From contig NZ_JADWYS010000001.1 in assembly GCF_015831345.1 (NCBI RefSeq), forward strand, positions 2,191,618 through 2,255,617: DNA of 64,000 nt. Reading direction: 5' to 3'. The DNA is from Caenimonas aquaedulcis (GTDB lineage: Bacteria > Pseudomonadota > Gammaproteobacteria > Burkholderiales > Burkholderiaceae_C). The position numbers and the translations under genes are program-made. Positions 45,689-54,443 of the stretch are shown here, one piece after another. The notes under the pieces were generated by a model. That model saw nothing but the letters and a program-made list of their open reading frames with translations, did not search any database and was not told the origin of the DNA. Numbering within the stretch: position 1 is the stretch's first letter; each line of letters starts with the position of its first letter.

Positions 45689-46563
45689 CCCGTGGCGTCT
45701 TCGTCTCTGGCCGGCGAGACCTTGAACCAGCGCACCGCGCCGCCCTTGGTGTGCAGCACGACGAAGTTCAGGCCCGCGAGCAGGTGGTGCTCCCCGCGCT
45801 TGGGCACGTGGCCCATCTCGTGCGCGATGAGCCCGCCGATGGTGTCGAACTGCTGCTCCGCGTCCGTCGGCAGGAGCTTCACGCCGAAGGCTTCGCCCAC
45901 GCGGTCGATCGCGGTGTCGCCGCTCACGCGGTAGGTGCGGTCCGCGAGGCCGAAGATGTCGCCCTCGTTGTCGTCGATGTCGAATTCATCTTCGATCTCC
46001 CCGACGATCTGCTCGAGCACGTCCTCGATGGTGATGAGGCCCGCGACGCGGCCGAATTCGTCGATCGCGATCGCGAGGTGGTTGCGGTTGCCCCGGAATT
46101 CGCGCAGCAGGTCGTTGAGCCCCTTGCTTTCGGGGACGAACACCGCCGGGCGCAGCAGCGCCCGGATGTTCAGCTCGGGCGCTCGCTGCAGCTTGAGGAG
46201 GTCCTTGGCGAGCAGGATGCCGATGATGTTCTCGCGCTCGCCCTCGTAAACCGGGAAGCGCGAGTGGGCGGTGTCGATCACGATGCCCAGGATGTCGTCG
46301 TGCGCCGAATCGATGTTCAGCAGGTCCATGCGGGGCGCGGCGACCATGACGTCCGCGACCGTGAGCTCGGCCATCCGGATCACGCCCTCGAGCATGATGC
46401 GCGACTCCGCTCCGATGATGTCGTTGTCCTCAGCGTCCGCCAGCGTTTCGATCAGCTCGGCCTTGGAGTCCGGCCCGGGGTGGATGAACTCGGCGATCTT
46501 CTGCAGGAAAGTGCGCTTGTCTTCCTTCAGCGTGGAAGGTCGCGCAGGGTGGGGGTCGGACAC
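45685..46563 (-). CDS. corC: CorC/HlyC-type CBS-domain transporter-associated protein
   Basis: 292 residues. A pair of CBS domains (VADVMVAAPRMDLLN, VAGLITIEDVLEQIVGEIEDEF) is followed by the C-terminal CorC/HlyC domain (YRVSGDTAIDRVGEAFG, IGGLIAHEMGHVPKRGE). These proteins are associated with magnesium and cobalt efflux. The GTG at 46563 gives the family's usual SDPHPARP start; a TTG further upstream is less convincing. It is coupled to lnt. Confidence 0.9.
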   Translation of the reverse strand: MSDPHPARPSTLKEDKRTFLQKIAEFIHPGPDSKAELIETLADAEDNDIIGAESRIMLEGVIRMAELTVADVMVAAPRMDLLNIDSAHDDILGIVIDTAHSRFPVYEGERENIIGILLAKDLLKLQRAPELNIRALLRPAVFVPESKGLNDLLREFRGNRNHLAIAIDEFGRVAGLITIEDVLEQIVGEIEDEFDIDDNEGDIFGLADRTYRVSGDTAIDRVGEAFGVKLLPTDAEQQFDTIGGLIAHEMGHVPKRGEHHLLAGLNFVVLHTKGGAVRWFKVSPARDEDATG

Positions 46564-46643
46564 AGCCTTGGGATGCAGGACGTGCGGTAGTGGAGGGACC
46601 AATAGGATAGCGGAAACGCCCGCACCGGGCGGGTGCGCGGCCG

Positions 46644-47303
46644 CTACCGGGGCGTCCTGCGGCGCGCGTCCTGGATGCCCCGGCGCATTTCCTGAACGCC
46701 GGCCAGGAAATCCCAGAAGCTCTTGGCCTGCACCTTGAGGCGGTAGTCGCTCCTGGCAATCTGCTCATCCAGCATTTCGCTCATGCGGCTGTCCAGCGTC
46801 GCCGGCGGCAGGCGCAGGTAGGCGTCGGTCTCCGACCCCGCACGCTCGAGCGTCGCGCCGGCGTTGCGCGCGATCTTGATCATGGCGGTGTTCTCGGACA
46901 GCGCGTGGATGAACAGGAGTTCCACGCCTTCGTTGCGCGCATGGATTACCGCGCGCTCGAAGAGGCGCGAGCCGTACCCGCGCCCGCGCGCCTTGCCCAG
47001 CACAGAGACGCCGAATTCGGCGCATTCGAGGTGTTCGGGATCGCGCGAGAACGCGAGGTGCGCCATCGCGATGAGTTCGAGCTTGCGGTTGTAGATGCCG
47101 AAGATGTCGTCGCGCTCGAAGTCCAGGCCGTCGACGTAGCGCCGGATGTGTTCGTCGTTGGCGGGGTAGCCGAAGCGCAGGTAGCGGTCGTGTTCATCCA
47201 GCGCCATCAGGTGGACGGCGATGCGCTCGCGGTGGCCGGGTCCGAGCGATCGGATCGGAACCACCACCGCGGTGCCCTGGATGACGTCATGTAGATCAGT
47301 CAT
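46644..47303 (-). CDS. GNAT-family N-acetyltransferase
   Basis: 219 residues with the acetyl-CoA loop GKARGRGYGSRLFERAVIHAR and a following VELLFIHALSENTAMIKIARNAG helix-strand pair. Substrate unknown; it could acetylate an amino group of a protein or small molecule. The C-terminal tail (YRLKVQAKSFWDFLAGVQEM) is an extra helix. It sits 80 bases from corC and 98 bases from the Lrp gene, all on the minus strand. Confidence 0.85.
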   Translation of the reverse strand: MTDLHDVIQGTAVVVPIRSLGPGHRERIAVHLMALDEHDRYLRFGYPANDEHIRRYVDGLDFERDDIFGIYNRKLELIAMAHLAFSRDPEHLECAEFGVSVLGKARGRGYGSRLFERAVIHARNEGVELLFIHALSENTAMIKIARNAGATLERAGSETDAYLRLPPATLDSRMSEMLDEQIARSDYRLKVQAKSFWDFLAGVQEMRRGIQDARRRTPR

Positions 47304-47401
47304 GTTCCCAATTTACGGGTTTTCACTAGGGAGGCAAGTCCATCCGGCCATTACGCAACGGCTGACGTAGTTCTACCTAAACGCCGTGGCTCAACCATTC
47401 G

Positions 47402-47884
47402 TTACACCGGTAGCGCCGTGGTGGCCTTGACGAGGTCCAGCACGAAGCTGGTCCTGCAATCCTGCACCGAGGGATGCTTGAGCAAGGTGTCCATGATGAA
47501 GCGGCTGTAATGCGACATGTCCCGCACCACCACGCGCAGCAGGTAGTCCATGTCGCCGGTGAGCGAGGCGCACTCCACCACTTCCGGCCAGGTCTGAACG
47601 CTCGCGCGGAACACATCCATGGGGTTGCGCTTGTGGCTCTCGGTGTGCTTTTCCAGCCGAACATTGAGGTACGCGGTCAGGCCGAGACCGACCGCCTGCG
47701 GCTGGACGAGCGCCACGTACCGGTCGATCACGCCGCTTTCCTCGAGCCGCTTGACCCGCCGCAGCACGGCGCTGGAGGACAGGCCCACGTGCTCCCCGAT
47801 GACGTCATAGGTTTCCCGGCCGTTCCGCTGCAGGGCGCGCAGGATGGCCTTGTCGAGCTTGTCGAGTGCTTGCGATTCTGTCAT
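47402..47884 (-). CDS. Lrp/AsnC-family transcriptional regulator
   Basis: 160 residues. LDKLDKAILRALQRNGRETYDVIGEHVGLSSSAVLRRVKRLEESG is the winged helix of Lrp (only the pattern is quoted in parts), and the C-terminal ligand domain (ECASLTGDMDYLLRVVVRDMSHYSRF) is a standard RAM domain. It is divergent from hppD with 111 bases between, so it probably controls the aromatic amino acid genes and itself in response to an amino acid. Confidence 0.93.
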   Translation of the reverse strand: MTESQALDKLDKAILRALQRNGRETYDVIGEHVGLSSSAVLRRVKRLEESGVIDRYVALVQPQAVGLGLTAYLNVRLEKHTESHKRNPMDVFRASVQTWPEVVECASLTGDMDYLLRVVVRDMSHYSRFIMDTLLKHPSVQDCRTSFVLDLVKATTALPV

Positions 47885-47995
47885 GACGCATGATTATTGC
47901 GCCGATCTGCCATATTCGCCCTTTTTCGCCGGAAAAGTGAGTTGCGTGGACCTTACAGTCGCAGCATCCTTTCCCCTCGAATCCGGAGACACCGC

Positions 47996-49126
47996 ATGAA
48001 CAAGGCCCTGCCCCAGTCCGTCACCCAGCCGCCGCAGACCTGGGACAACCCCATGGGGACGGACGGTTTCGAGTTCATCGAATACGCCGCGCCGGACCCG
48101 AAGGCGATGGGGGAGCTGTTCGAGCGCATGGGGTTCAAGCCGATCGCGAAGCACCGGCACAAGGCCGTCACGCTGTACCGGCAGGGCGGCATCAACTTCA
48201 TCATCAATGCGGAGCCCGATTCGTTCGCGCAGCGCTTCGCGCGCCTGCACGGGCCCAGCGTGTGCGCGATCGCCTTCCGCGTGAAGGATGCGAAGGCTGC
48301 CTACGAGCGCGCCATTTCGCTCGGCGCCTGGGGCTACGCGGGCCAGGCCGGCCCCGGCGAATTGAACATCCCCGCCATCAAGGGCATCGGTGATTCGATC
48401 ATCTACTTCATCGACAAGTGGCGCGGCAAGAATGGCGCGAAGGAAGGCGACATCGGCAACATCGGCTTCTTCGACGTGGACTTCGAGCCGCTGCCCGGGG
48501 CGGAGCTCAATCCCGCGGGCATCGGCCTCACCTACATCGACCACCTCACGCACAACGTGCACCGGGGCCGCATGGCCGAGTGGTCGGGCTTCTACGAGCG
48601 GCTGTTCAACTTCCGCGAGGTGCGCTACTTCGACATCGAAGGCCAGGCCACGGGCGTCAAGAGCAAGGCGATGACGAGCCCCTGCGGCAAGATCCGCATC
48701 CCGATCAACGAGGAGGGCAACGAGAAGTCGGGCCAGATCCAGGAATACCTGGACCGCTACCAGGGCGAGGGTATCCAGCACATCGCCATGGGTTCGACCA
48801 ATCTGTACGACACGGTGGACGCGCTCCAGTTGAACGGCGTGAAGCTGCTCGAGACCAGCGACACCTACTACGAGCTGTTGCCCAAGCGCATCCCGAATCA
48901 CGGTGAAGACCTGCCGGGCCTGCAGTCGCGCAACATCCTGGTCGACGGCAAGCCCGGCGATCTGCTGCTGCAGATCTTCAGCGAGAACCAGCTCGGCCCC
49001 ATCTTCTTCGAATTCATCCAGCGCAAGGGCAACGAGGGTTTCGGCGAGGGCAACTTCAAGGCGCTCTTCGAGACGATGGAGCTCGACCAGATGCGCCGCG
49101 GCGTGCTCGAACCGAAGAAGGCCTGA
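47996..49126 (+). CDS. hppD: 4-hydroxyphenylpyruvate dioxygenase
   Basis: 376 residues. The iron ligands are visible: His in YIDHLTHNV, His in GIQHIAMG and Glu in IFFEFIQRKG. The C-terminal GNFKALFETMELDQMRRG is typical. It makes homogentisate from 4-hydroxyphenylpyruvate in tyrosine degradation. CGGAGA precedes the ATG. The stop is one base before the phhA start, so the two are cotranscribed. Homogentisate dioxygenase is not in the window. Confidence 0.96.
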   Translation: MNKALPQSVTQPPQTWDNPMGTDGFEFIEYAAPDPKAMGELFERMGFKPIAKHRHKAVTLYRQGGINFIINAEPDSFAQRFARLHGPSVCAIAFRVKDAKAAYERAISLGAWGYAGQAGPGELNIPAIKGIGDSIIYFIDKWRGKNGAKEGDIGNIGFFDVDFEPLPGAELNPAGIGLTYIDHLTHNVHRGRMAEWSGFYERLFNFREVRYFDIEGQATGVKSKAMTSPCGKIRIPINEEGNEKSGQIQEYLDRYQGEGIQHIAMGSTNLYDTVDALQLNGVKLLETSDTYYELLPKRIPNHGEDLPGLQSRNILVDGKPGDLLLQIFSENQLGPIFFEFIQRKGNEGFGEGNFKALFETMELDQMRRGVLEPKKA

Positions 49127-49127
49127 G

Positions 49128-49976
49128 ATGGCTGTCGAACCGGCGGTGTACGGGGCGAGCGAGCGTCCGCCGCGCGGCGACTACACCCGCGCTGGCAGCG
49201 ACTACACCTGTGAGCAGGATTACGCCGCGTACACCGAAGAGGACCACGACACCTATCGGCGCCTGTACGAACGCCAGGCCGCGCTCGTGCCCGGCCGCGC
49301 ATGCGACGAGTTCATCCGCGCACTGCCGTCCCTCGGCGCGAAGGAGCGCATCCCGCACTTCGACGAGATCAATGCGCGCCTGCGCAAGGCAACCGGCTGG
49401 GAAATCGTGACGGTGCCAGGACTGATTCCGGAAGTCCCCTTCTTCACGCTGCTCGCCAACCGGCGCTTCCCGGTCACCGACTGGATCCGAAAGCCGCACG
49501 AGTTCGACTACATCGTGGAGCCCGACGTGTTCCACGACCTGTTCGGGCATGTGCCGCTGCTGTTCGACCCGGTCTTCGCCGATCACATGCAGGAGTACGG
49601 CAAGGGCGGCCTCAAGGCGCACGGCCTGCAGGCATGCGAACTCCTGAGCCGGCTTTACTGGTACACGATCGAATTCGGCCTCATCGCGCAGGACGATGGC
49701 CTGCGCGCGTACGGCGCCGGCATCCTGAGCTCGCCCGGCGAATTGCTGCATGCCGTGGAGGGCCCGGCGCCGCAACGGCTGCCGCTGGACATCGAGCGCG
49801 TGATGCGTACGCGCTACAAGATCGACAGCTACCAGCAGACCTACTTCGTGATCGAAAGCTTCCAGGAGCTTTTCGACAAGACGGCGCCGGACTTCACGCC
49901 GGTGTATGAGCGCGTGAAGGCGCTGCCCGAGATCGCGGCGGAGGCGCCGACGGTGGAAGCCGAACCAGCAACGTGA
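49128..49976 (+). CDS. phhA: Phenylalanine 4-monooxygenase
   Basis: 282 residues. The iron-binding PDVFHDLFGHVPLLFDPVFA with two His, a following Glu in the ELLSRLYWYTIEFGL segment and the N-terminal TCEQDYAAYTEEDH are characteristic of bacterial enzymes. It makes tyrosine from phenylalanine using tetrahydropterin. Its recycling partner phhB (4a-carbinolamine dehydratase) is not adjacent. The last 83 bases overlap the convergent methyltransferase gene. Confidence 0.95.
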   Translation: MAVEPAVYGASERPPRGDYTRAGSDYTCEQDYAAYTEEDHDTYRRLYERQAALVPGRACDEFIRALPSLGAKERIPHFDEINARLRKATGWEIVTVPGLIPEVPFFTLLANRRFPVTDWIRKPHEFDYIVEPDVFHDLFGHVPLLFDPVFADHMQEYGKGGLKAHGLQACELLSRLYWYTIEFGLIAQDDGLRAYGAGILSSPGELLHAVEGPAPQRLPLDIERVMRTRYKIDSYQQTYFVIESFQELFDKTAPDFTPVYERVKALPEIAAEAPTVEAEPAT

Positions 49977-50595
49977 ATTCGCGCAGGCCGTAGTCCGCGA
50001 CCGGTTCCACCTGCGCCCCGAAGGCACGTTCGCAGAACCGGATCCACGGCTCGGGCCGCGTGCGGTACAGGCCCGGCAGGGGCTCGACACCGCGCGCGAC
50101 CGGCGCGATGAAATTCACCGCGAAACCCAGCCGGCTTCCGCCAGCGAGCTGGCGCAGGGTGCGGCGAATCCATCCCTGCCACTGGGCCCTCGAAAATCCG
50201 AGCTGCACATTGAAGAGGCCGCTCGCCACCGATAGATCCGCCACGCGGGGCAGCACGCTGCCCACGACGAATGCCGCGCTCGCGTCGCCTGCCCCCGCTG
50301 CGCGAGCCTGCCCGATCATGGCCGTGGAGAGGTCGACGCCGCAGTAGTCGACGCGCGTGTCGCCATGGCGCTCCCGCACGAATCCGAGCAGCGCCCCGTA
50401 GCCGCAACCGAGGTCGTTGAGCGAGTACCGACGGCGCCGGCCCGCGATTTTCATGAGCTGGATGAAGCGCAATCGCTGCGTGGGTTCGCACGTCCAGTCC
50501 ACGCCCCAGGGCGTTGCGCCGTGCCGCCGCACGAGGCGCGAGTAGTAGCGCTCCACCGCGAGCGCGGGGTGTGTGTCGCCGGCAAAGTTCGTCAT
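49894..50595 (-). CDS. SAM-dependent methyltransferase
   Basis: 233 residues. The SAM site SLNDLGCGYGALLGFVRE and YCGVDLSTAMIGQAR are visible; the later strands are weaker. The substrate is unknown. The start is taken at the ATG at 50595; a GTG seven codons upstream is possible. The C-terminus runs into the phhA 3' end; the last twenty residues (Pro/Arg-rich) are probably extra tail created by the overlap. Confidence 0.75.
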   Translation of the reverse strand: MTNFAGDTHPALAVERYYSRLVRRHGATPWGVDWTCEPTQRLRFIQLMKIAGRRRRYSLNDLGCGYGALLGFVRERHGDTRVDYCGVDLSTAMIGQARAAGAGDASAAFVVGSVLPRVADLSVASGLFNVQLGFSRAQWQGWIRRTLRQLAGGSRLGFAVNFIAPVARGVEPLPGLYRTRPEPWIRFCERAFGAQVEPVADYGLREFTLLVRLPPSAPPPRSRAAPSRAHTPA

Positions 50596-50688
50596 CAGTT
50601 TGGAGGATGCGGGCACTTCGCAAAAAATGTTTCAGCTCGTACACTGACGTTGGATTTTGTTACGAACATCAAACCGGAGGACTCCCCC

Positions 50689-51201
50689 ATGGGCTATTTC
50701 ATGAAGCACAACGACATCCTGATCGGCAGCATGCTGGATCAGCTCAACCTGCGGTTTGCACCGCCGCAGGGCAAGGAGAAGACGTACGGCGGCATCGAGG
50801 AAATGGCGGCGCTGCAAAAGGAGTTCAAGATCTTCAAGACCGGACGCCCGCTCTCGGTGAGCGTGGCCGTGCTCAATCTCGCCGCGTACAACAACGACGC
50901 GAAGAACCACTGGCACGAACTGCTGGAGCATCTTTCCGATCACGGCTCCAACCAGGGAAAGCTGAACGGCGACCAGGCGATCGTCGCCGCGCTCGTGAAA
51001 AACCTGAAGGCGCCCCAACCGATGCCGGTTTTTTTCACCTCGCACGACATGCGCGACGGCGGCGACAGCGAGAAGGTGCTGATCACGCCGAAGGGCCGGC
51101 CCGTGTTCTACATCGAGCGCGACTACCTCGTGATCTCGCTGCCCATGAAGCCCTGGAACGACAAGGCGAAGCCCGCGAAGGCCAGGCCGAAGAAGAAGTG
51201 A
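50689..51201 (+). CDS. Conserved hypothetical protein
   Basis: 170 residues. It starts MGYFMKHNDILIGSMLDQLNLRF and contains LSVSVAVLNLAAYNNDAKN and a Lys-rich tail (KAKPAKARPKKK). No signal peptide or membrane segment, and no known domain is recognised. A strong CGGAGGA precedes the ATG. The gene is monocistronic, between a divergent methyltransferase gene and a convergent cyclase-type gene. The tail could bind nucleic acid or an acidic partner; this is only a guess. Confidence 0.7.
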   Translation: MGYFMKHNDILIGSMLDQLNLRFAPPQGKEKTYGGIEEMAALQKEFKIFKTGRPLSVSVAVLNLAAYNNDAKNHWHELLEHLSDHGSNQGKLNGDQAIVAALVKNLKAPQPMPVFFTSHDMRDGGDSEKVLITPKGRPVFYIERDYLVISLPMKPWNDKAKPAKARPKKK

Positions 51202-51219
51202 CCCGCCCGGCACGGCCGG

Positions 51220-54200
51220 TCAGTGCAGCACGATTTCCGGCAGCGCCTTCACCCTGAAAGCGAGCGGTCCCGCCTCGGTGGCGCGCACCAGTTCCCTCGC
51301 GCGCGCCAGCAATTCATGGGCGGACTCGTCCCCCCTTGCATTGCGCACCGCGCTGGCGATCACGAGCGCACGCACGTGCTGGTGGCGGTTCTTGCGCTGG
51401 TGCGACAAGTCCATCACTTCGCCGCACAGGGCTTCCGCCGCCTCCAGGTCGTCGGTGGCGTAGCAGCACTCGGCCAGGCAGGCGAGGAGCTCGGTCTCGA
51501 ATTCCCGGGCCACGTTGTCGCGTCGAACCAGGTCCAGCGCGCGCCGGAAGCCCGAGATCGCGACCTCGTAGCGATCCTGCGCGTGATCGACGAGCGCGCG
51601 GCAGGCATGCGCGAACACATGCAGGTACGCGTTGCCCTGGCGTTGGGCGATCTGCTGCACGGCCCGCGCGTGCCGCTCCGCGGCGTCGCCGTCGCCCGCG
51701 AGGCAGGCCGCCTCGGCCTGGCCGAAGTGCGCGATCTGCATCAGGATGGGATCGACCGACTGTTCGTCCATGCACGTGACTTCGCGCAGGCACTGCGCCG
51801 CGGCATCGAGTTGGCCCATGCGGATCAACAGGCGGCCGCGCAGCACCAGCGTCCATTGCCGCAGGCTGAACCCGATGAAGGCTTCCTCGAAACTGTCGGC
51901 GGCCTGCGCGCCGCCGAGCGCGGCGTCGCTCGCGGCCAGCGCCTTGCCGAACATGCCCGCCCACCCGTAGCCCTGGCACAGGGCCGTGTCCAGCAGCACC
52001 CGGCTGCCGGGGGTGGCGTCCGGGCCGAGCAGGGCGCGCGCCTGCTGCACGAGTTCGACGTAGCGGTCCACCGATCCGCCGTTGGCCTGCAGCATCCGCC
52101 CCTCGAGGAACAGCAGGAGCCCCAGGATGCGCGCGTCGTGCTGGCCGGCGATCTCGCGCGCCTCTTCGATGAAGCGCATCACCTCGGGCATGGGCAGGCC
52201 GTCGCGCCAGCTGAGCCAGGCGATCTTGCCGCACGCGAGCACCTTGAGGCTGTCCACTTCGGCCGACGCCTCCACCGTTCGCAACAGTTCGCGCACCTTG
52301 CGCCAGCTGCCGGTCGCGCGCGCCGAATCGGTGGAAGCAATCCAGTTGGCGGCGCGGGCGGTGTAGCGCGCCGCATCGAGATGGCGCTTCGCCGCCTCGA
52401 AGTGGTAGGCGATCAGGCCCGCGAATTCGTCCAGCCGCGGGGCGTAGTAGAGCTCCATCGCTTCGGCCACCGCGGAATGCAGCTGGCCGCGCCGCACCTT
52501 CAGCTGGCCGTTGTAGGCAACTTCCTGGATGAGCGGATGGCGAAAGGCGAAGCGCCTGCCGCCTTCTGCCGGCTGCGGAAGGATCAGCCCGGCCTCGAGC
52601 AATCCATTGAGGCCCTTTTCGATCTGGCTGGCCAGGGGACTGGCCACATGCTCCAGGACGGAGAGCGGAATTTCCTTGCCGATGATGGCGCACATCAGGA
52701 GCAAGGTTTTTTCCGGTTCACCCAGCCGGTCCAGCCGCGCGCCGACGACGGCCTGAACTGTCGCGGGCAGTGCGCGTTCCACCGCGGCGAGCCCCTCGAG
52801 CGGCAGGCCGGTTTCCGTAGACAGCAGGTTGCTCTCCGCGATGGCGCGCACGAGCTCTTCGGCGAAAAACGGGTTGCCGCCCGCGCGCCGGCACACGAGG
52901 CGCCAGAGGTCGGGCAAGGTGCTGACCGGCGTCATCAGTTCGGCGACGAGCGCCTGCATCTCGTCGCCGGAGAGCTCGTGCAGCTCCATCTGCTCGAAGT
53001 GCGCCACGCCCAGCCACGGGCACCGGTAGGACGGGCGGTAATTCAGCAGCAGCACCGTGCGCGTGCCGCCGACGGCTTCGATCAGTGCGGAAACGAATTC
53101 CTCGCTCGCGTCGTCGAGCCAGTGAAGGTCTTCGATGAGGATCACGCGGGTGACGGCTGCGTCGTGCCTCACCAGCGCCTTGAGCAAGGCGAGCAGGCGC
53201 GCCTGCCTCGCATGGGCGCCGATGCCCGCGTCCGCGCCGGACGCCCCCACGCCGAAGAACTCGAACAGCAGTTCGAGGTCCGCGCGTGCCGGGTCGAGCG
53301 GCTGGAACCGGGCCTGGATGCGATCGCGCGCCGCCTGCGCATCGTCGGCAGCGGCGATGCCGAAGAAGTGCGTGCGAAAGAGTTCGAGGATGGGCTGCAG
53401 GGGCAGCGCGTGGCCATAGAGCTGCGCGCGGACCTCGAACACCGGCACGCCGCGACCGCGGCACAGCTGCGCGAATTCATGGCAAAGCCGGCTCTTGCCC
53501 GCGCCCGAGTCGCCCGCGATGCCGATGGCATTGGCCCCTCCCGTGTCGAGGGCGTCGATGGCGCGGACCAGTCGCGCGAGTTCCCGCGCGCGGCCGCGGA
53601 ACGTACCGCTGCGAGCGCCCTGCTCCATCGCGCCCGACAACTCCATGCGCAGCAGCTCGTGGAGTTCCACCGGATCGCGGATGCCCTTGAGCGGGTGGAC
53701 GCCGATGCAGCGTGTCTTGCAGGCATTGCCCGCGAGCAGGCGGCAAGTCTGCGTCATGCAGACCCCGCCGGGATCCGCCAGTGCCACCACGCGGCTTGCG
53801 ATGTGAATCGTGAGGCCGTGCGCGCCGCCGCCCTGTCCGTCCCTCGCATCCTGGGGATCCGACGCGATCTCGCCCGAGTGCAGGCCCACGCGGATCTGCG
53901 GTCCGTGCGCGTCGCGCGCGAACACCTTCTGCATATGGAGCGCCGCCTGGCACGCGAGCAGCGCGTGGCCCTCCAGCGTGTGCGGCACGCCGAACAGCGC
54001 CATCACGCCGTCGCCCAAGGTGCGCACGACCGTGCCGCCGAAGCGCTCCACCGAGTGGCGCATGCGAAGGACCGCGGGCCGCAACCGGCCCATGGCCTCT
54101 TCGGGTCCCATCCCGGCGATCAGTTCGGTGGAGCCGACGATGTCGGCGAAGAGCACGGTGGCCTGCTTGAGTTCACCCCATTTGGGCACCGATTCGGACG

Positions 54201-54366
54201 CCGTGGCGGCCGCCGTCTCCATCGAGGAGCCGCAGGCGCCGCAAAAGCGCGCGCCTGGGGAAACGTCGTGCCCGCAGGACGGGCAGGCGCGCTGCAACTG
54301 CCCGCCGCAGCTTTCGCAGAATCGGTTGCCGGTCGGGTTGACCGTCATGCAGGACGAACAACGCAT
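51220..54366 (-). CDS. Double zinc ribbon, adenylate/guanylate cyclase, AAA ATPase and TPR protein
   Basis: 1048 residues. Residues 1-45 contain two zinc ribbons (CSSC with CESC, CPSC with CGAC). Residues about 65-240 are a class III nucleotide cyclase domain with metal-binding ATVLFADIVGSTEL and GDGVMALFGVP. Then come an AAA/STAND-type ATPase with Walker A GDSGAGKSRL and Walker B VILIEDLHWLDD, and a long helical TPR-like region to the end. The cyclase core carries both metal Asp residues, so activity is plausible. Relatives in actinobacteria and rhizobia are signal-transducing ATPases. It is the last gene of a run on this strand. Confidence 0.88.
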   Translation of the reverse strand: MRCSSCMTVNPTGNRFCESCGGQLQRACPSCGHDVSPGARFCGACGSSMETAAATASESVPKWGELKQATVLFADIVGSTELIAGMGPEEAMGRLRPAVLRMRHSVERFGGTVVRTLGDGVMALFGVPHTLEGHALLACQAALHMQKVFARDAHGPQIRVGLHSGEIASDPQDARDGQGGGAHGLTIHIASRVVALADPGGVCMTQTCRLLAGNACKTRCIGVHPLKGIRDPVELHELLRMELSGAMEQGARSGTFRGRARELARLVRAIDALDTGGANAIGIAGDSGAGKSRLCHEFAQLCRGRGVPVFEVRAQLYGHALPLQPILELFRTHFFGIAAADDAQAARDRIQARFQPLDPARADLELLFEFFGVGASGADAGIGAHARQARLLALLKALVRHDAAVTRVILIEDLHWLDDASEEFVSALIEAVGGTRTVLLLNYRPSYRCPWLGVAHFEQMELHELSGDEMQALVAELMTPVSTLPDLWRLVCRRAGGNPFFAEELVRAIAESNLLSTETGLPLEGLAAVERALPATVQAVVGARLDRLGEPEKTLLLMCAIIGKEIPLSVLEHVASPLASQIEKGLNGLLEAGLILPQPAEGGRRFAFRHPLIQEVAYNGQLKVRRGQLHSAVAEAMELYYAPRLDEFAGLIAYHFEAAKRHLDAARYTARAANWIASTDSARATGSWRKVRELLRTVEASAEVDSLKVLACGKIAWLSWRDGLPMPEVMRFIEEAREIAGQHDARILGLLLFLEGRMLQANGGSVDRYVELVQQARALLGPDATPGSRVLLDTALCQGYGWAGMFGKALAASDAALGGAQAADSFEEAFIGFSLRQWTLVLRGRLLIRMGQLDAAAQCLREVTCMDEQSVDPILMQIAHFGQAEAACLAGDGDAAERHARAVQQIAQRQGNAYLHVFAHACRALVDHAQDRYEVAISGFRRALDLVRRDNVAREFETELLACLAECCYATDDLEAAEALCGEVMDLSHQRKNRHQHVRALVIASAVRNARGDESAHELLARARELVRATEAGPLAFRVKALPEIVLH

Positions 54367-54443
54367 GCGCCTCTCTCTTGCACGCCGGGGTCCCGGGTGC
54401 CGCAGGCTGAGAGGATAGCAAACCGTCGCGGCCCGGGATCATC

